This document shows, piece after piece, positions 28,698 through 36,991 of a stretch of DNA of 55,464 nucleotides. A program made the translations under genes and the position numbers. The stretch's first letter is position 1; the number at the start of each line of letters is the position of its first letter. Source of the stretch: Pleomorphochaeta sp. (GTDB lineage: Bacteria; Spirochaetota; Spirochaetia; Sphaerochaetales; Sphaerochaetaceae); the NCBI GenBank assembly GCA_028532815.1, contig JAQQAS010000050.1, forward strand, positions 1 to 55,464. The letters run 5' to 3'. Under the pieces are notes generated by a model. The model worked only from the letters and a program-made list of their open reading frames with translations, made no database searches and was not told where the DNA came from.

Positions 28698-29759
28698 ATG
28701 CAAACAAAAAGAATAGTTGCTTTATTTATAAGCATGATTATTAGTACAACTTGTATATTTGCTGCAGTTCCTCTTGGAAAACCTGCTGCAATTGTAAAAT
28801 TTAATGGACAAACAAAACCCATTTCTGAAACTGAATTAACAACTCAAGTTAATAATGTTGTGGCAATGTATAAGGCTCAAGGTCAAACGATTGATGCTGA
28901 TTCTATAAAAAAACAAATCTTAGATTCTATGATAGACAACATATTATTAGAAGCTGGTGCAGCACGTGATGGTGTTGTTATTACTGATACACAAGTTGAG
29001 CAATTAGTATTACAACAAAAATATTTAATTGAACAACAAGCTGGTAGATCAATAACTCAAGCTGAATTTGAAGAATTAATTAATAAGCAAGTTGGATCAT
29101 TAGATGATTATAAAGAGTATTTAAGATCTCAAGCTTTAATAAACCAATATTTAATGTTAAAAAAAGGTTCCCTTTTAACTCCTGATAAAGCTATTGCAAC
29201 TGAAAGTGAAATTCAAAGTTATTATAGAGCTAATAAAACAAGCTTAGTAAATCCTGAATGTGTTAATATTGCTCAAATTTTTGTTCCTTTTAAAGATAAT
29301 GCTACAAACTCAACTAATGAAAAGACTTTAGAACAAGCTGTAAAAGATTTAAAAAATAATAAAATAACTTGGAATTCAGCAGTTTCTAAATATAATCAAG
29401 ATTTATCAAATAAAACAAGTGATGGAGACATTGGTTGGTTAACCCAAGATGATCCTCAAAATATTAAATCTGTTTTAGGATTAAATTACTTTAATACAGC
29501 TTTTGATTTAAATGTTGGTGGTATCTCTGATGTAATTACAACTTCTCAAGGTTATCACATATTAAAGATTAAAGATCACATTGATACTAAATTATTAACT
29601 CTTGATGATCCAATTAGTCCTGCTGATACTACTACAGTTAGAGAATATATCTCTAATCTATTATCAAATCAAAAAGCACAAACTTTAGCTGCTAATGCTT
29701 TAGTTGAATTATCTAAAGATTTGAGAAAAGAGGCTACAATTACATATTTAACTAAATAA
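28698..29759 (+). CDS. periplasmic SurA/PpiC-type peptidyl-prolyl isomerase
   Basis: A 353-residue exported chaperone with a signal peptide (MQTKRIVALFISMIISTTCIFA), a SurA-like N-terminal helical domain (about residues 40–170, containing ILDSMIDNILLEAGAARDGV) and a parvulin rotamase domain (about residues 185–310, with INIAQIFVPF, GDIGWLTQDDPQ and TSQGYHILKIKD). Such proteins help outer-membrane proteins fold in the periplasm and would serve lptD-type barrels. It has an AGGAG ribosome site and is closed by a terminator at 29780. Confidence 0.88.
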   Translation: MQTKRIVALFISMIISTTCIFAAVPLGKPAAIVKFNGQTKPISETELTTQVNNVVAMYKAQGQTIDADSIKKQILDSMIDNILLEAGAARDGVVITDTQVEQLVLQQKYLIEQQAGRSITQAEFEELINKQVGSLDDYKEYLRSQALINQYLMLKKGSLLTPDKAIATESEIQSYYRANKTSLVNPECVNIAQIFVPFKDNATNSTNEKTLEQAVKDLKNNKITWNSAVSKYNQDLSNKTSDGDIGWLTQDDPQNIKSVLGLNYFNTAFDLNVGGISDVITTSQGYHILKIKDHIDTKLLTLDDPISPADTTTVREYISNLLSNQKAQTLAANALVELSKDLRKEATITYLTK

Positions 29760-29779
29760 AATATAAGTTATTAATGGTA

Positions 29780-29807
29780 AAATCTCTAGCAATTGCTAGA
29801 GATTTTT
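29780..29807 (+). terminator. terminator after the PPIase gene
   Basis: A perfect 26-base palindrome (AAATCTCTAGC and its complement around AATT) ending in a run of T residues. Confidence 0.85.
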
Positions 29808-29901
29808 ATATTTTATGAGCTAAAATGGATTGTAAGAGTTAATAACATTTGTTACTATAAATACAATATAGATATTAGATTTTTATAAGTAAGGAATTTT
29901 A

Positions 29902-30342
29902 ATGAAGACAAGACATAGAGCTCGTGAATTGGTATTACAAGCGTTATATGAAATGGATATTAGAGATCAGTTATCACTTGATAATTTTGTAAGTGATAGT
30001 TACCCCTGTTTGACTCAAGAAGAGTATGATGCCCTTGAGGATGAAGTTAAAATTTATGCTGCATTACTATTACGTGGCACATTATCAAATCTCGATAAGA
30101 TAAATACTTATATTTCTGAATTTTCTTATAATAGACCTTTGAACAAAATAGATGTTGTTGATAGAAACATTTTACGTTTGAGTATATATAGTTTACTTCA
30201 AAATGAAGTTCATCCACACATTATTATTGATGAAGCAGTTAAATTATCCCAAGATTTTTCAACCGAAGTTAATTATAAATTTATTAATGGAATTCTGGAT
30301 GCATTTCAAAAGAAGTTGAATTTGGAGGAAAAATTCAATTGA
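29902..30342 (+). CDS. nusB: transcription antitermination factor NusB
   Basis: RNA-binding partner of NusE in rRNA antitermination. The 146-residue all-helical protein starts with TRHRARELVLQALYEMDI, the classic NusB N-terminus, and ends with INGILDAFQKK. VDRNILRLSIYSLL and IIIDEAVKLSQDFS are the central family motifs. Its stop overlaps the TTG start of map by four bases, and the map ribosome site lies within the nusB 3' end. Confidence 0.96.
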   Translation: MKTRHRARELVLQALYEMDIRDQLSLDNFVSDSYPCLTQEEYDALEDEVKIYAALLLRGTLSNLDKINTYISEFSYNRPLNKIDVVDRNILRLSIYSLLQNEVHPHIIIDEAVKLSQDFSTEVNYKFINGILDAFQKKLNLEEKFN

Positions 30343-31103
30343 TTACAATAAAAAGTGAAAAACAAATTGACGGGATTAGGAAAAGCTGCCATGAATTAGC
30401 TAAATTATTAGATATTTTAGAGAGTGGTTTTATTAAAGAAGGAATGAGTACTAAAGATGTTGATGATTTTTGTTATGATCACATAATTGGTCTTGGTGGA
30501 AAGCCAGCATTCTTAGGGTATGGAGGCTTTCCTGCTTCAGCCTGTATAAGCGTCAATGATGTTATTATTCATGGTATTCCAAAGAAAAACCAAATATTAA
30601 AAAATGGAGACTTAGTTTCTGTTGATTTAGGTATTGATTTAGATGGATATATTTCTGATAGTGCTAGAACTATTATTGTAGGTGGTAAATCTAGCGAAGA
30701 AAATGAAAGACTATGCCAAGTAACTAGAGAATGTTTAGCTTTAGGTATCAAAGCTGCAGGTAAAAAAAATGCTAGAGTTAGTGATATTGGTAGAGCTGTA
30801 TATAATCACGCAACGAAAAATGGTTTTGGAGTAGTTAAAGATTATTGTGGTCATGGTGTAGGCCTTGAGTTACATGAAGCTCCAGAAATCCCAAATTATG
30901 TTTCTCACTTATCTCCTAATCCTAGATTAAGAGCTGGTATGGTTATTGCAATTGAGCCAATGATTAATTTAGGTACTGGTAAAATAAATGATAACGATGA
31001 AGACGGTTGGACTGTAAGAACAGCAGACGGTAAATCTTCAGCTCATTTTGAGCATACCATAGCAATAACTAAAGATGGAATTGAAATATTAACTAAAGTA
31101 TAG
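30339..31103 (+). CDS. map: methionine aminopeptidase, type I
   Basis: Removes initiator methionine from nascent proteins. The metal ligands of the pita-bread fold are in place: two Asp (VSVDLGIDLDGYISDSART), His in YCGHGVGLELHEAP, Glu in IAIEPMIN and Glu in FEHTIAIT. The start is TTG at 30339: GGAGG lies eight bases upstream and no ATG exists early enough. Overlap with the nusB stop (TTGA) points to translational coupling. The 254-residue length is that of the family core without a zinc-finger extension. Confidence 0.96.
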   Translation: MITIKSEKQIDGIRKSCHELAKLLDILESGFIKEGMSTKDVDDFCYDHIIGLGGKPAFLGYGGFPASACISVNDVIIHGIPKKNQILKNGDLVSVDLGIDLDGYISDSARTIIVGGKSSEENERLCQVTRECLALGIKAAGKKNARVSDIGRAVYNHATKNGFGVVKDYCGHGVGLELHEAPEIPNYVSHLSPNPRLRAGMVIAIEPMINLGTGKINDNDEDGWTVRTADGKSSAHFEHTIAITKDGIEILTKV

Positions 31104-31112
31104 AGGAAGTAA

Positions 31113-31733
31113 ATGAGTAAAGAATTTGTTAAAACAGATGATATAAGAGATGCAGCTTTAAAATTAGTTCATAAGATGTATACCGAAGATGGTTTTGTGC
31201 CAGATATAATTTATGCCTCTCTTAGAGGTGGTGCTTACATGGCTAATGTTATGAGCGAATATTATAAGATGGTTAGATTAAAACAAAATCAAAGACCTGT
31301 ATTTTATGCTGCAGTAGTAGCTAGATCATATGGTTATTTAAGAACACAATCTAAAGTTATTGTTGATGGTTGGACATATTCACCTAATTATTTGAGAACT
31401 GGTGATAAAATTTTAATTGTTGATGATATTTTTGATACAGGAAAAACTGTTAATGAATTAACACAAGTTGTTATGAGTAAAGGTATTCCCCGTGAAGATG
31501 TTAAAGTAGCTGTTTTTGATTATAAAGTATTTGAAAATTCTGATAAAGCGCCACTTGAAGTTCAACCAGATTACTATTGTAGAAAACATGTAATTAGAAA
31601 ACCTGAGGATGAAGTATGGATTCACTATAACTGTCATGAATTTATTGGTCTTAGCAGTGATGAAATTGACTCTCAGTTTGAAGATGAAGAAGTAAAAGCA
31701 ATATTACACGAAGTTCGTGGAGATAATCTCTAG
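31113..31733 (+). CDS. purine-type phosphoribosyltransferase
   Basis: A 206-residue type I phosphoribosyltransferase with the PRPP loop ILIVDDIFDTGKTVNEL near residue 108 and a PPi-loop-like YASLRGGAYMANVM near residue 38. Overall it resembles hypoxanthine/xanthine-guanine salvage enzymes; the exact base is not readable. It would fit with the xanthine dehydrogenase-like operon about 12 kb downstream in purine salvage and breakdown, but they are not co-transcribed. It ends the nusB–map run, and a terminator follows 30 bases later. Confidence 0.8.
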   Translation: MSKEFVKTDDIRDAALKLVHKMYTEDGFVPDIIYASLRGGAYMANVMSEYYKMVRLKQNQRPVFYAAVVARSYGYLRTQSKVIVDGWTYSPNYLRTGDKILIVDDIFDTGKTVNELTQVVMSKGIPREDVKVAVFDYKVFENSDKAPLEVQPDYYCRKHVIRKPEDEVWIHYNCHEFIGLSSDEIDSQFEDEEVKAILHEVRGDNL

Positions 31734-31764
31734 AAGCGAATTTATAAATTATATATAAGAATAA

Positions 31765-31799
31765 AAAAAGGATTAAATCATTTCGATTTAATCCTTTTT
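31765..31799. terminator. bidirectional terminator
   Basis: GGATTAAATC pairs with GATTTAATCC around ATTTC, flanked by an A-run upstream and a T-run downstream, so it serves both the phosphoribosyltransferase gene and the convergent lipoprotein gene. Confidence 0.9.
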
Positions 31800-31818
31800 G
31801 CTATATAAAGAGTTAGTA

Positions 31819-33015
31819 TTATTCAGTTACTAAAGTAAAACTTAAAGATTCACTTTCTGAATAATCACTATCATCATCAGATAAAGCTTGTGTATCCATT
31901 CCAACAAAATAATAACCATTTTCGTTTGTTGCAACATAACAATAGTAAGCATACTTATTTGGATTGTCATCTAAAAAGTTGTTAGAATCATTATCAACAG
32001 GGAAAATTCCAACGATATCAGAAGTACTACTTAAAGTATTTGCAAAACCTTCAGAAAGATATAAGTCATCAGCATCTAATTCTGCATAATCACTTTCATC
32101 TATATCATAACAAAGTACATATAAATCTTCATCAAATACAACAATATATTGACCATTAACAAACATTTTTTGTGATTCCATATTAAAGTAATAGTCATCA
32201 TCATCATTTTCAAATAATTGAGTTAGTTTGTCTGATAAAGCATTTATATCATAAGAATATAATGAAGCATCTGATGTTACAAAGAAGTATTTTCCAGAAC
32301 CAGCGGTTTCTTCTACAGCAGCTACAACTTTGTAATCTAGAGTTGTAGAACCAGTATATATGGGTGTTTTTCCATCATAAATGTAGAAGGTAAATTCATT
32401 TTTATCATCATCTTCATCAATTATTTCAACAGTTTGAACTATTATAGTATCATCATCAACAACAATAGTATCATCTAGGCTATCTGTACTACTTCCAAAT
32501 GTTTCACCTACTGATGCTGAGACTGTACCACTTGTGTAACCGTCAAGGTCGAAAGCATAATAAGTAGAAGTATCTTTAGCAATAACATATCCGTTTGAAG
32601 TAATTTCAATAAAAGTTCCATTATAACTTACTGTAGTTGGATCTTGTGTAAAATCGTTAGTATTTAGATAAGCTAAGTAAGTAGTTGAATCAATTAAGTC
32701 ATAGTAATCAAACCAAAGTCTATTATTGGTATAATCTAAATAAAGATATAAAACGTTTAGATAATCAGATGTATCTAAAATTAGAGTTCTCTCTAGGGAA
32801 GTAGTATCTGATTGATAAAGATAAATTCCATCATCTTCAACGCTATAAATTATACTTGCATTATCATTTGCGCTTACTGCAATTAACTCAAAGTCTTCTT
32901 CAGTTTCAGAGTTAACAATTTCTGATAAAATTCCGTTTGTTGCATCAGTATCACAAGATACAAATGCAAAAAGAGTTAAAAATAAAATTGTAAAAGTTGT
33001 TATATATTTTTTCAT
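31819..33015 (-). CDS. acidic surface lipoprotein, function unknown
   Basis: A 398-residue protein with a lipoprotein signal peptide ending in the lipobox FVSC (MKKYITTFTILFLTLFAFVSC), so it is probably anchored to a membrane by cysteine 21. The mature part is very rich in Asp, Glu, Ser, Thr and Tyr and consists of repeated short strand pairs (for example YSVEDDGIYLYQSD, FYIYDGKTPIYTGS, YFFVTSDASLYSYD), suggestive of a degenerate beta-propeller. No catalytic motif is seen. It lies three bases after the barrel-protein gene upstream, so the two are probably one operon. I do not recognise the family. Confidence 0.75.
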   Translation of the reverse strand: MKKYITTFTILFLTLFAFVSCDTDATNGILSEIVNSETEEDFELIAVSANDNASIIYSVEDDGIYLYQSDTTSLERTLILDTSDYLNVLYLYLDYTNNRLWFDYYDLIDSTTYLAYLNTNDFTQDPTTVSYNGTFIEITSNGYVIAKDTSTYYAFDLDGYTSGTVSASVGETFGSSTDSLDDTIVVDDDTIIVQTVEIIDEDDDKNEFTFYIYDGKTPIYTGSTTLDYKVVAAVEETAGSGKYFFVTSDASLYSYDINALSDKLTQLFENDDDDYYFNMESQKMFVNGQYIVVFDEDLYVLCYDIDESDYAELDADDLYLSEGFANTLSSTSDIVGIFPVDNDSNNFLDDNPNKYAYYCYVATNENGYYFVGMDTQALSDDDSDYSESESLSFTLVTE

Positions 33016-33018
33016 AAA

Positions 33019-33627
33019 TTAATTCCTAAATGTTAGAGATAAAGTCACTGGTGCATAAGCAATTATACCATTATCATCAGTTAAATCACTTAAATAGTTT
33101 ATATTTGGAGCTAGATATAATCCACTAGATAACCCAATACCCCAGTTCTCATTAAAGAAGTAAGATCCATTAGCTTTGAAAGAAGAGAATAGAGAGAGAA
33201 GCGTTTGATCATCTCTTGAGTTAAAGGATATGCCCAAACCGGCTGAAAGAGAAAAATCCCAAATACCATTTTGTATAGGAGTGTAGGTATAAAGAGCTGC
33301 GATAGGCACATTTGAATAAATCTCATCGCCCTTATCATAATTAAAGTCATATCCAACTTCAATTCCTAAACTTTCTTTTTCACTAATGAAAAAATCAAAG
33401 TTAATAGATCCATATCCACCTACATCTAAAACCTCTAATCCAGGATAAAAGTTTTCAGTATGTGTTGAATCTGTAGTAGTAAAAAAGTAGATAAAAGCTG
33501 GAATGCTTGGACCTACATTAAAAGTTACTTTTTGATCACCTTTTTGATAAAAAGTGTCGGTTGCAAAAACACTATTTATAGTAAAGAGTGAAATAACTGC
33601 AAAAAGAATTATTAATTTTCGTTTCAT
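33019..33627 (-). CDS. predicted outer-membrane beta-barrel protein
   Basis: A 202-residue exported protein with a signal peptide (MKRKLIILFAVISLFTINSVFA) and alternating amphipathic strands of the small OmpA/OmpW-like barrel kind, for example YGSINFDFFISEKESLGIEVGYDFNY and WGIGLSSGLYLAPNINYL. The last strand ends VTLSLTFRN, a typical barrel end. ATG at 33627 behind TGAGG is preferred over the in-frame ATG at 33654, which would place charged and aromatic residues before the signal. It is the first gene of a two-gene unit with the downstream lipoprotein. Confidence 0.75.
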   Translation of the reverse strand: MKRKLIILFAVISLFTINSVFATDTFYQKGDQKVTFNVGPSIPAFIYFFTTTDSTHTENFYPGLEVLDVGGYGSINFDFFISEKESLGIEVGYDFNYDKGDEIYSNVPIAALYTYTPIQNGIWDFSLSAGLGISFNSRDDQTLLSLFSSFKANGSYFFNENWGIGLSSGLYLAPNINYLSDLTDDNGIIAYAPVTLSLTFRN

Positions 33628-33852
33628 AAATACCTCAAAAAAAATATGTTTCATTTATTATATCAACACTATATTAATAATGTTACAAATATAAAATAAT
33701 GAATGAGAAATATCATTATTAGTAAACCATTTTTCACGATAATAAGCAATAATATAAAGAATGGAAATATTGTGTATTAAATTTGTTTTTTTAATGTAGC
33801 TTTGTTTTATAAAATATAAATTTATGTTATAAAACCAATTAAGAGGTAAATA

Positions 33853-34734
33853 ATGGTAGTTTTAAGTGGAAAAGAAGTAGCAAATAGTAAACTAGAAGAA
33901 TTGAAATCTAAAACACAATCTTTTATTGAAAAGTATAATAGAAAACCAACTTTAGCTGTAATTTTAGTTGGTGAAGATCCAGCAAGTCAAACCTATGTAG
34001 CAAGTAAGAAAAAAGCTTGTATTAAGTTAGGATATGGACATAAAGATTATGTATTAGATAAAGAGGTAACTCAAAAAGAATTAAATTCTTTAGTTGATGC
34101 TTTAAATGAAGATAATAGTGTTGATGGTATATTAGTACAAATGCCTCTTCCAAAACATTTAAATGAGCAAGAAGTTATAGAGAGAATAAGAAGCGATAAA
34201 GATGTCGATGGCTTCCACCCAATCAATGTTGGAAAACTATTAATAGGCCTAGATTGTTTTGTTAGTTGTACTCCTAAAGGAATTATGGCTATTCTTGATT
34301 ACTACCATATTGAAACTCAATCTAAAAATGTAGTAATAATTGGTAGGAGCAATATAGTTGGAAAACCAATGGCTTCACTTTTAATACAAAAAGGTCGTGA
34401 TGCAACAGTTACAATAGCTCACAGTAGAACTAAAAATCTAAAAGAATTAACCAAAAGTGCAGATATTTTAATTGCAGCTATTGGACGAGCAAACTTTGTC
34501 ACTGCCGACATGGTAAAAGAAGATTGCGTTGTAATAGATGTTGGTATTAATAGAGTTGAAGATAGTTCTAGAAAAAGAGGTTATAGAGTTGTTGGTGATG
34601 TAGATTATCAAAACGTAAGTGCTAAAGTTAGTGCAATAACCCCTGTTCCTGGGGGAGTGGGTTTAATGACTATAGCTATGTTAATGGAAAATACATTAGA
34701 AAGTGCAATAATGCATGAAGAGAAGGATAATTAA
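33853..34734 (+). CDS. folD: bifunctional methylenetetrahydrofolate dehydrogenase/cyclohydrolase
   Basis: Interconverts 5,10-methylene-, 5,10-methenyl- and 10-formyl-tetrahydrofolate. Diagnostic motifs: the catalytic region VGEDPASQTYVASKKKAC (catalytic Lys), VQMPLPKHL, DVDGFHPINVGKL, the NADP-binding VIIGRSNIVGKPMA and the C-terminal TPVPGGVGLMTIAMLMENT. The 293-residue length is standard. The stop overlaps the miaB start (TAATG), so the two are translationally coupled. An AGAGG ribosome site precedes the ATG. Confidence 0.97.
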   Translation: MVVLSGKEVANSKLEELKSKTQSFIEKYNRKPTLAVILVGEDPASQTYVASKKKACIKLGYGHKDYVLDKEVTQKELNSLVDALNEDNSVDGILVQMPLPKHLNEQEVIERIRSDKDVDGFHPINVGKLLIGLDCFVSCTPKGIMAILDYYHIETQSKNVVIIGRSNIVGKPMASLLIQKGRDATVTIAHSRTKNLKELTKSADILIAAIGRANFVTADMVKEDCVVIDVGINRVEDSSRKRGYRVVGDVDYQNVSAKVSAITPVPGGVGLMTIAMLMENTLESAIMHEEKDN

Positions 34735-36056
34735 TGAGTAAATATATGAAACCAGAAAAAGTTGAAACATATTGGTTTGAAACTTATGGTTGTCAGATGA
34801 ATATTGCTGAGAGCAATGCGCTTAAAACAATGTTAGAAGGTGTTGGTGTACAAGAAGCTAATGATGAAGAGAGTGCCGATATCGTAATTATAAATACTTG
34901 TTCTGTTAGAAAAAGTGCAGAGAACAGAGTATGGGGTAGATTAGGAAATTATTCTAGGATTAAGAAAGAACATCCTATGATTTTAATTGTAATTGGTTGT
35001 ATGGCTCAAAGACTATTAGACGAATTACAAACAGAAGCTCCATGGGTTGATTATGTTTTAGGCACAAACGATAAGCAAAAAGTTGTGGAGATTGCAACAG
35101 GGCATGACAAAATTATAAGAGATGAATCTTATGAATTTTTACTAAGCTATTATAAAGAGGGGGATTATTCAACATTTGTTCCAATAATGAATGGTTGTAA
35201 TAATTTCTGTACTTACTGTATCGTTCCTTATGTAAGAGGTAGGGAAGTTTCAAGAAGTTTAGATTCTATAATAGAAGAAGTAAAGTTTTTAGATTCAAAA
35301 AAAGTTAGAGAAATTACTTTATTAGGTCAAAATGTAAATAGCTATAATTTTGTAGATGCAGATAATAATAAAATTACTTTCCCAATTTTATTAGAAAAAG
35401 TATGCGAAGTTGCTAATAATATCCAATGGATTAGATTTGAATCTCCACATCCAAAAGATTTTAGTGATGAACTTATTCAAGTAATAAAAAAAGAAGAAAA
35501 AGTTGCTAAACATTTACATATACCTCTCCAAAGTGGTAATTCAAGAATTTTGAAAAAAATGAACAGAATTTATGATAGAGAAAAATATTTAAATCTTATT
35601 GCTAAAATTAGAAAAGAAATACCAAATGTTACTTTTGCAACTGATGTTATGGTAGGGTTCCCTAGTGAAACAGAAGAAGAGTGTTTAGATACTTTATCAG
35701 CTATGGAAATTCTTAGATGTAATGAAGCTTATATGTATTTTTGGAATCCTAGAGAAGGAACTCCCGCAACTAAGATGGATGGTCAAATTTCAAATGAAAT
35801 AAAGCATCAAAGACTTCAAAAAATAATTGATAGACAACAAGAAATATTTAGTGAAGAAAAGACTAAATACGCAAAAGGTATTCATACAGTATTGGTAACA
35901 AAGAAATCAAGAAATGATAAAGAACAAATGTTATCTAGAGATGAACACAATCAAATGGTTGCATTTAATCCAATTTGTGAATTAAAACCTGGAGATTTAG
36001 TAAAAGTAGAGTATTTAAGTGTAAATGGAAATACAATTGTTGGAAAACAAGTATAA
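34734..36056 (+). CDS. miaB: tRNA-2-methylthio-N6-dimethylallyladenosine synthase
   Basis: Radical SAM methylthiotransferase acting on i6A37 of tRNA. An N-terminal [4Fe-4S] domain uses cysteines in ETYGCQMNIAES, INTCSVRKSAENR and IGCMAQR; the radical SAM loop is CNNFCTYCIVPYVRGREVSR; a TRAM domain occupies the last ~65 residues. At 440 residues it is full length. It is coupled to folD through the TAATG overlap, with AAGGA upstream. Retention of NTCSVR with VRGRE(V)SR favours MiaB over its relative MtaB. Confidence 0.95.
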   Translation: MSKYMKPEKVETYWFETYGCQMNIAESNALKTMLEGVGVQEANDEESADIVIINTCSVRKSAENRVWGRLGNYSRIKKEHPMILIVIGCMAQRLLDELQTEAPWVDYVLGTNDKQKVVEIATGHDKIIRDESYEFLLSYYKEGDYSTFVPIMNGCNNFCTYCIVPYVRGREVSRSLDSIIEEVKFLDSKKVREITLLGQNVNSYNFVDADNNKITFPILLEKVCEVANNIQWIRFESPHPKDFSDELIQVIKKEEKVAKHLHIPLQSGNSRILKKMNRIYDREKYLNLIAKIRKEIPNVTFATDVMVGFPSETEEECLDTLSAMEILRCNEAYMYFWNPREGTPATKMDGQISNEIKHQRLQKIIDRQQEIFSEEKTKYAKGIHTVLVTKKSRNDKEQMLSRDEHNQMVAFNPICELKPGDLVKVEYLSVNGNTIVGKQV

Positions 36057-36062
36057 AAACTT

Positions 36063-36091
36063 TTAACAAAATTAATAATTAGTATTATAAT
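36063..36091 (+). promoter_or_regulatory. sigma-70 promoter placing the start site at the sirtuin ATG
   Basis: TTAACA and a perfect TATAAT are separated by exactly 17 bases. The -10 ends at 36091, so transcription should begin near 36098–36099, which is the ATG itself. Confidence 0.65.
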
Positions 36092-36098
36092 ATTAATT

Positions 36099-36845
36099 AT
36101 GAAAGACATTGATAAACTAATTAATTTAATAAAAACAAGCTCCCAGACTACGGTTTTAACCGGAGCTGGGATTTCTACATTAAGTGGTATAAAAGATTTT
36201 AGATCTTCAAATGGGATGTATTCTAAAAAATATAAACATTTAAATGTTGAAGAGATATTAAATTATGAATTCTTTTTTTCAAATCCTGAAATCTTTTATT
36301 CGTGGGCTAAAGATAATTGGTATGATATGGAAAAGTACGAACCTAATATTGTACATAACACCTTAACAAAACTTCAAAATCAGAATTTAGTTGGTGATAT
36401 CTTTACGCAAAATATCGATATGCTTCACACAAAAGCTAATAGTAAAAATATATATGAAGTACATGGAAGTATCAAAGATCATTATTGTACTAAGTGTAAT
36501 AGGACTTATTCTTATGATGAAATTGCTCCAATAGTGAAAAAAGGACAAGTTCCAAGATGTAAAAGCTGTCATGGCTTAATAAAGCCTAAAATAGTTTTTT
36601 ATGGAGAATCATTAGATTACGGAATATTAGAAAGGGCATATAAATCATTTTCAAAAAGTGATCTAGCAATCGTTTTGGGTTCATCCCTTGTAGTTCAGCC
36701 TGCTGCCTCTTTTATAATGTATACCATTAATAATGGTGGAAAAACGGTTATAGTAAACAAAGAACCAACTTCTTTTGATATGTATGCAACATTACGTTTT
36801 ACTGACCTAAAAAGCACATTTGATGAGCTAAATAGAAATTTCTAA
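36099..36845 (+). CDS. NAD-dependent protein deacylase (sirtuin)
   Basis: A 248-residue Sir2-family enzyme that removes acyl groups from lysines using NAD+. The NAD-binding GAGISTLSGIKDFRSSNGMY, the TQNIDMLHTKA segment, the catalytic histidine in VHGSIKDHYC, the zinc pairs CTKC and CKSC, and the IKPKIVFYGESL and LGSSLVVQPAA segments are all intact. GAGIST-L-SGI-K-DFRS with a degraded 'ASGIPDFR' motif (SGIKDFR) departs slightly from the consensus. There is no ribosome site in front of the ATG. A promoter ends seven bases upstream, suggesting a leaderless message. Confidence 0.95.
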   Translation: MKDIDKLINLIKTSSQTTVLTGAGISTLSGIKDFRSSNGMYSKKYKHLNVEEILNYEFFFSNPEIFYSWAKDNWYDMEKYEPNIVHNTLTKLQNQNLVGDIFTQNIDMLHTKANSKNIYEVHGSIKDHYCTKCNRTYSYDEIAPIVKKGQVPRCKSCHGLIKPKIVFYGESLDYGILERAYKSFSKSDLAIVLGSSLVVQPAASFIMYTINNGGKTVIVNKEPTSFDMYATLRFTDLKSTFDELNRNF

Positions 36846-36991
36846 TAATCATAATTAACAATAAATAAATTAAAGAATTGTTTAAAAAAGTTTATTATGC
36901 ATATTTTGTTTATAAAATATAAAATATGTTTTATTTCCACATTTAAATATCTAACCTACAATATATCTATAAAAGATAACTCGGAGGTTAT

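Noticed and set aside
28413-28822. Overlapping minus-strand open frames in the flavodoxin/PPIase region
   Set aside because: They are antisense shadows of well-supported plus-strand genes with no ribosome sites or motifs.
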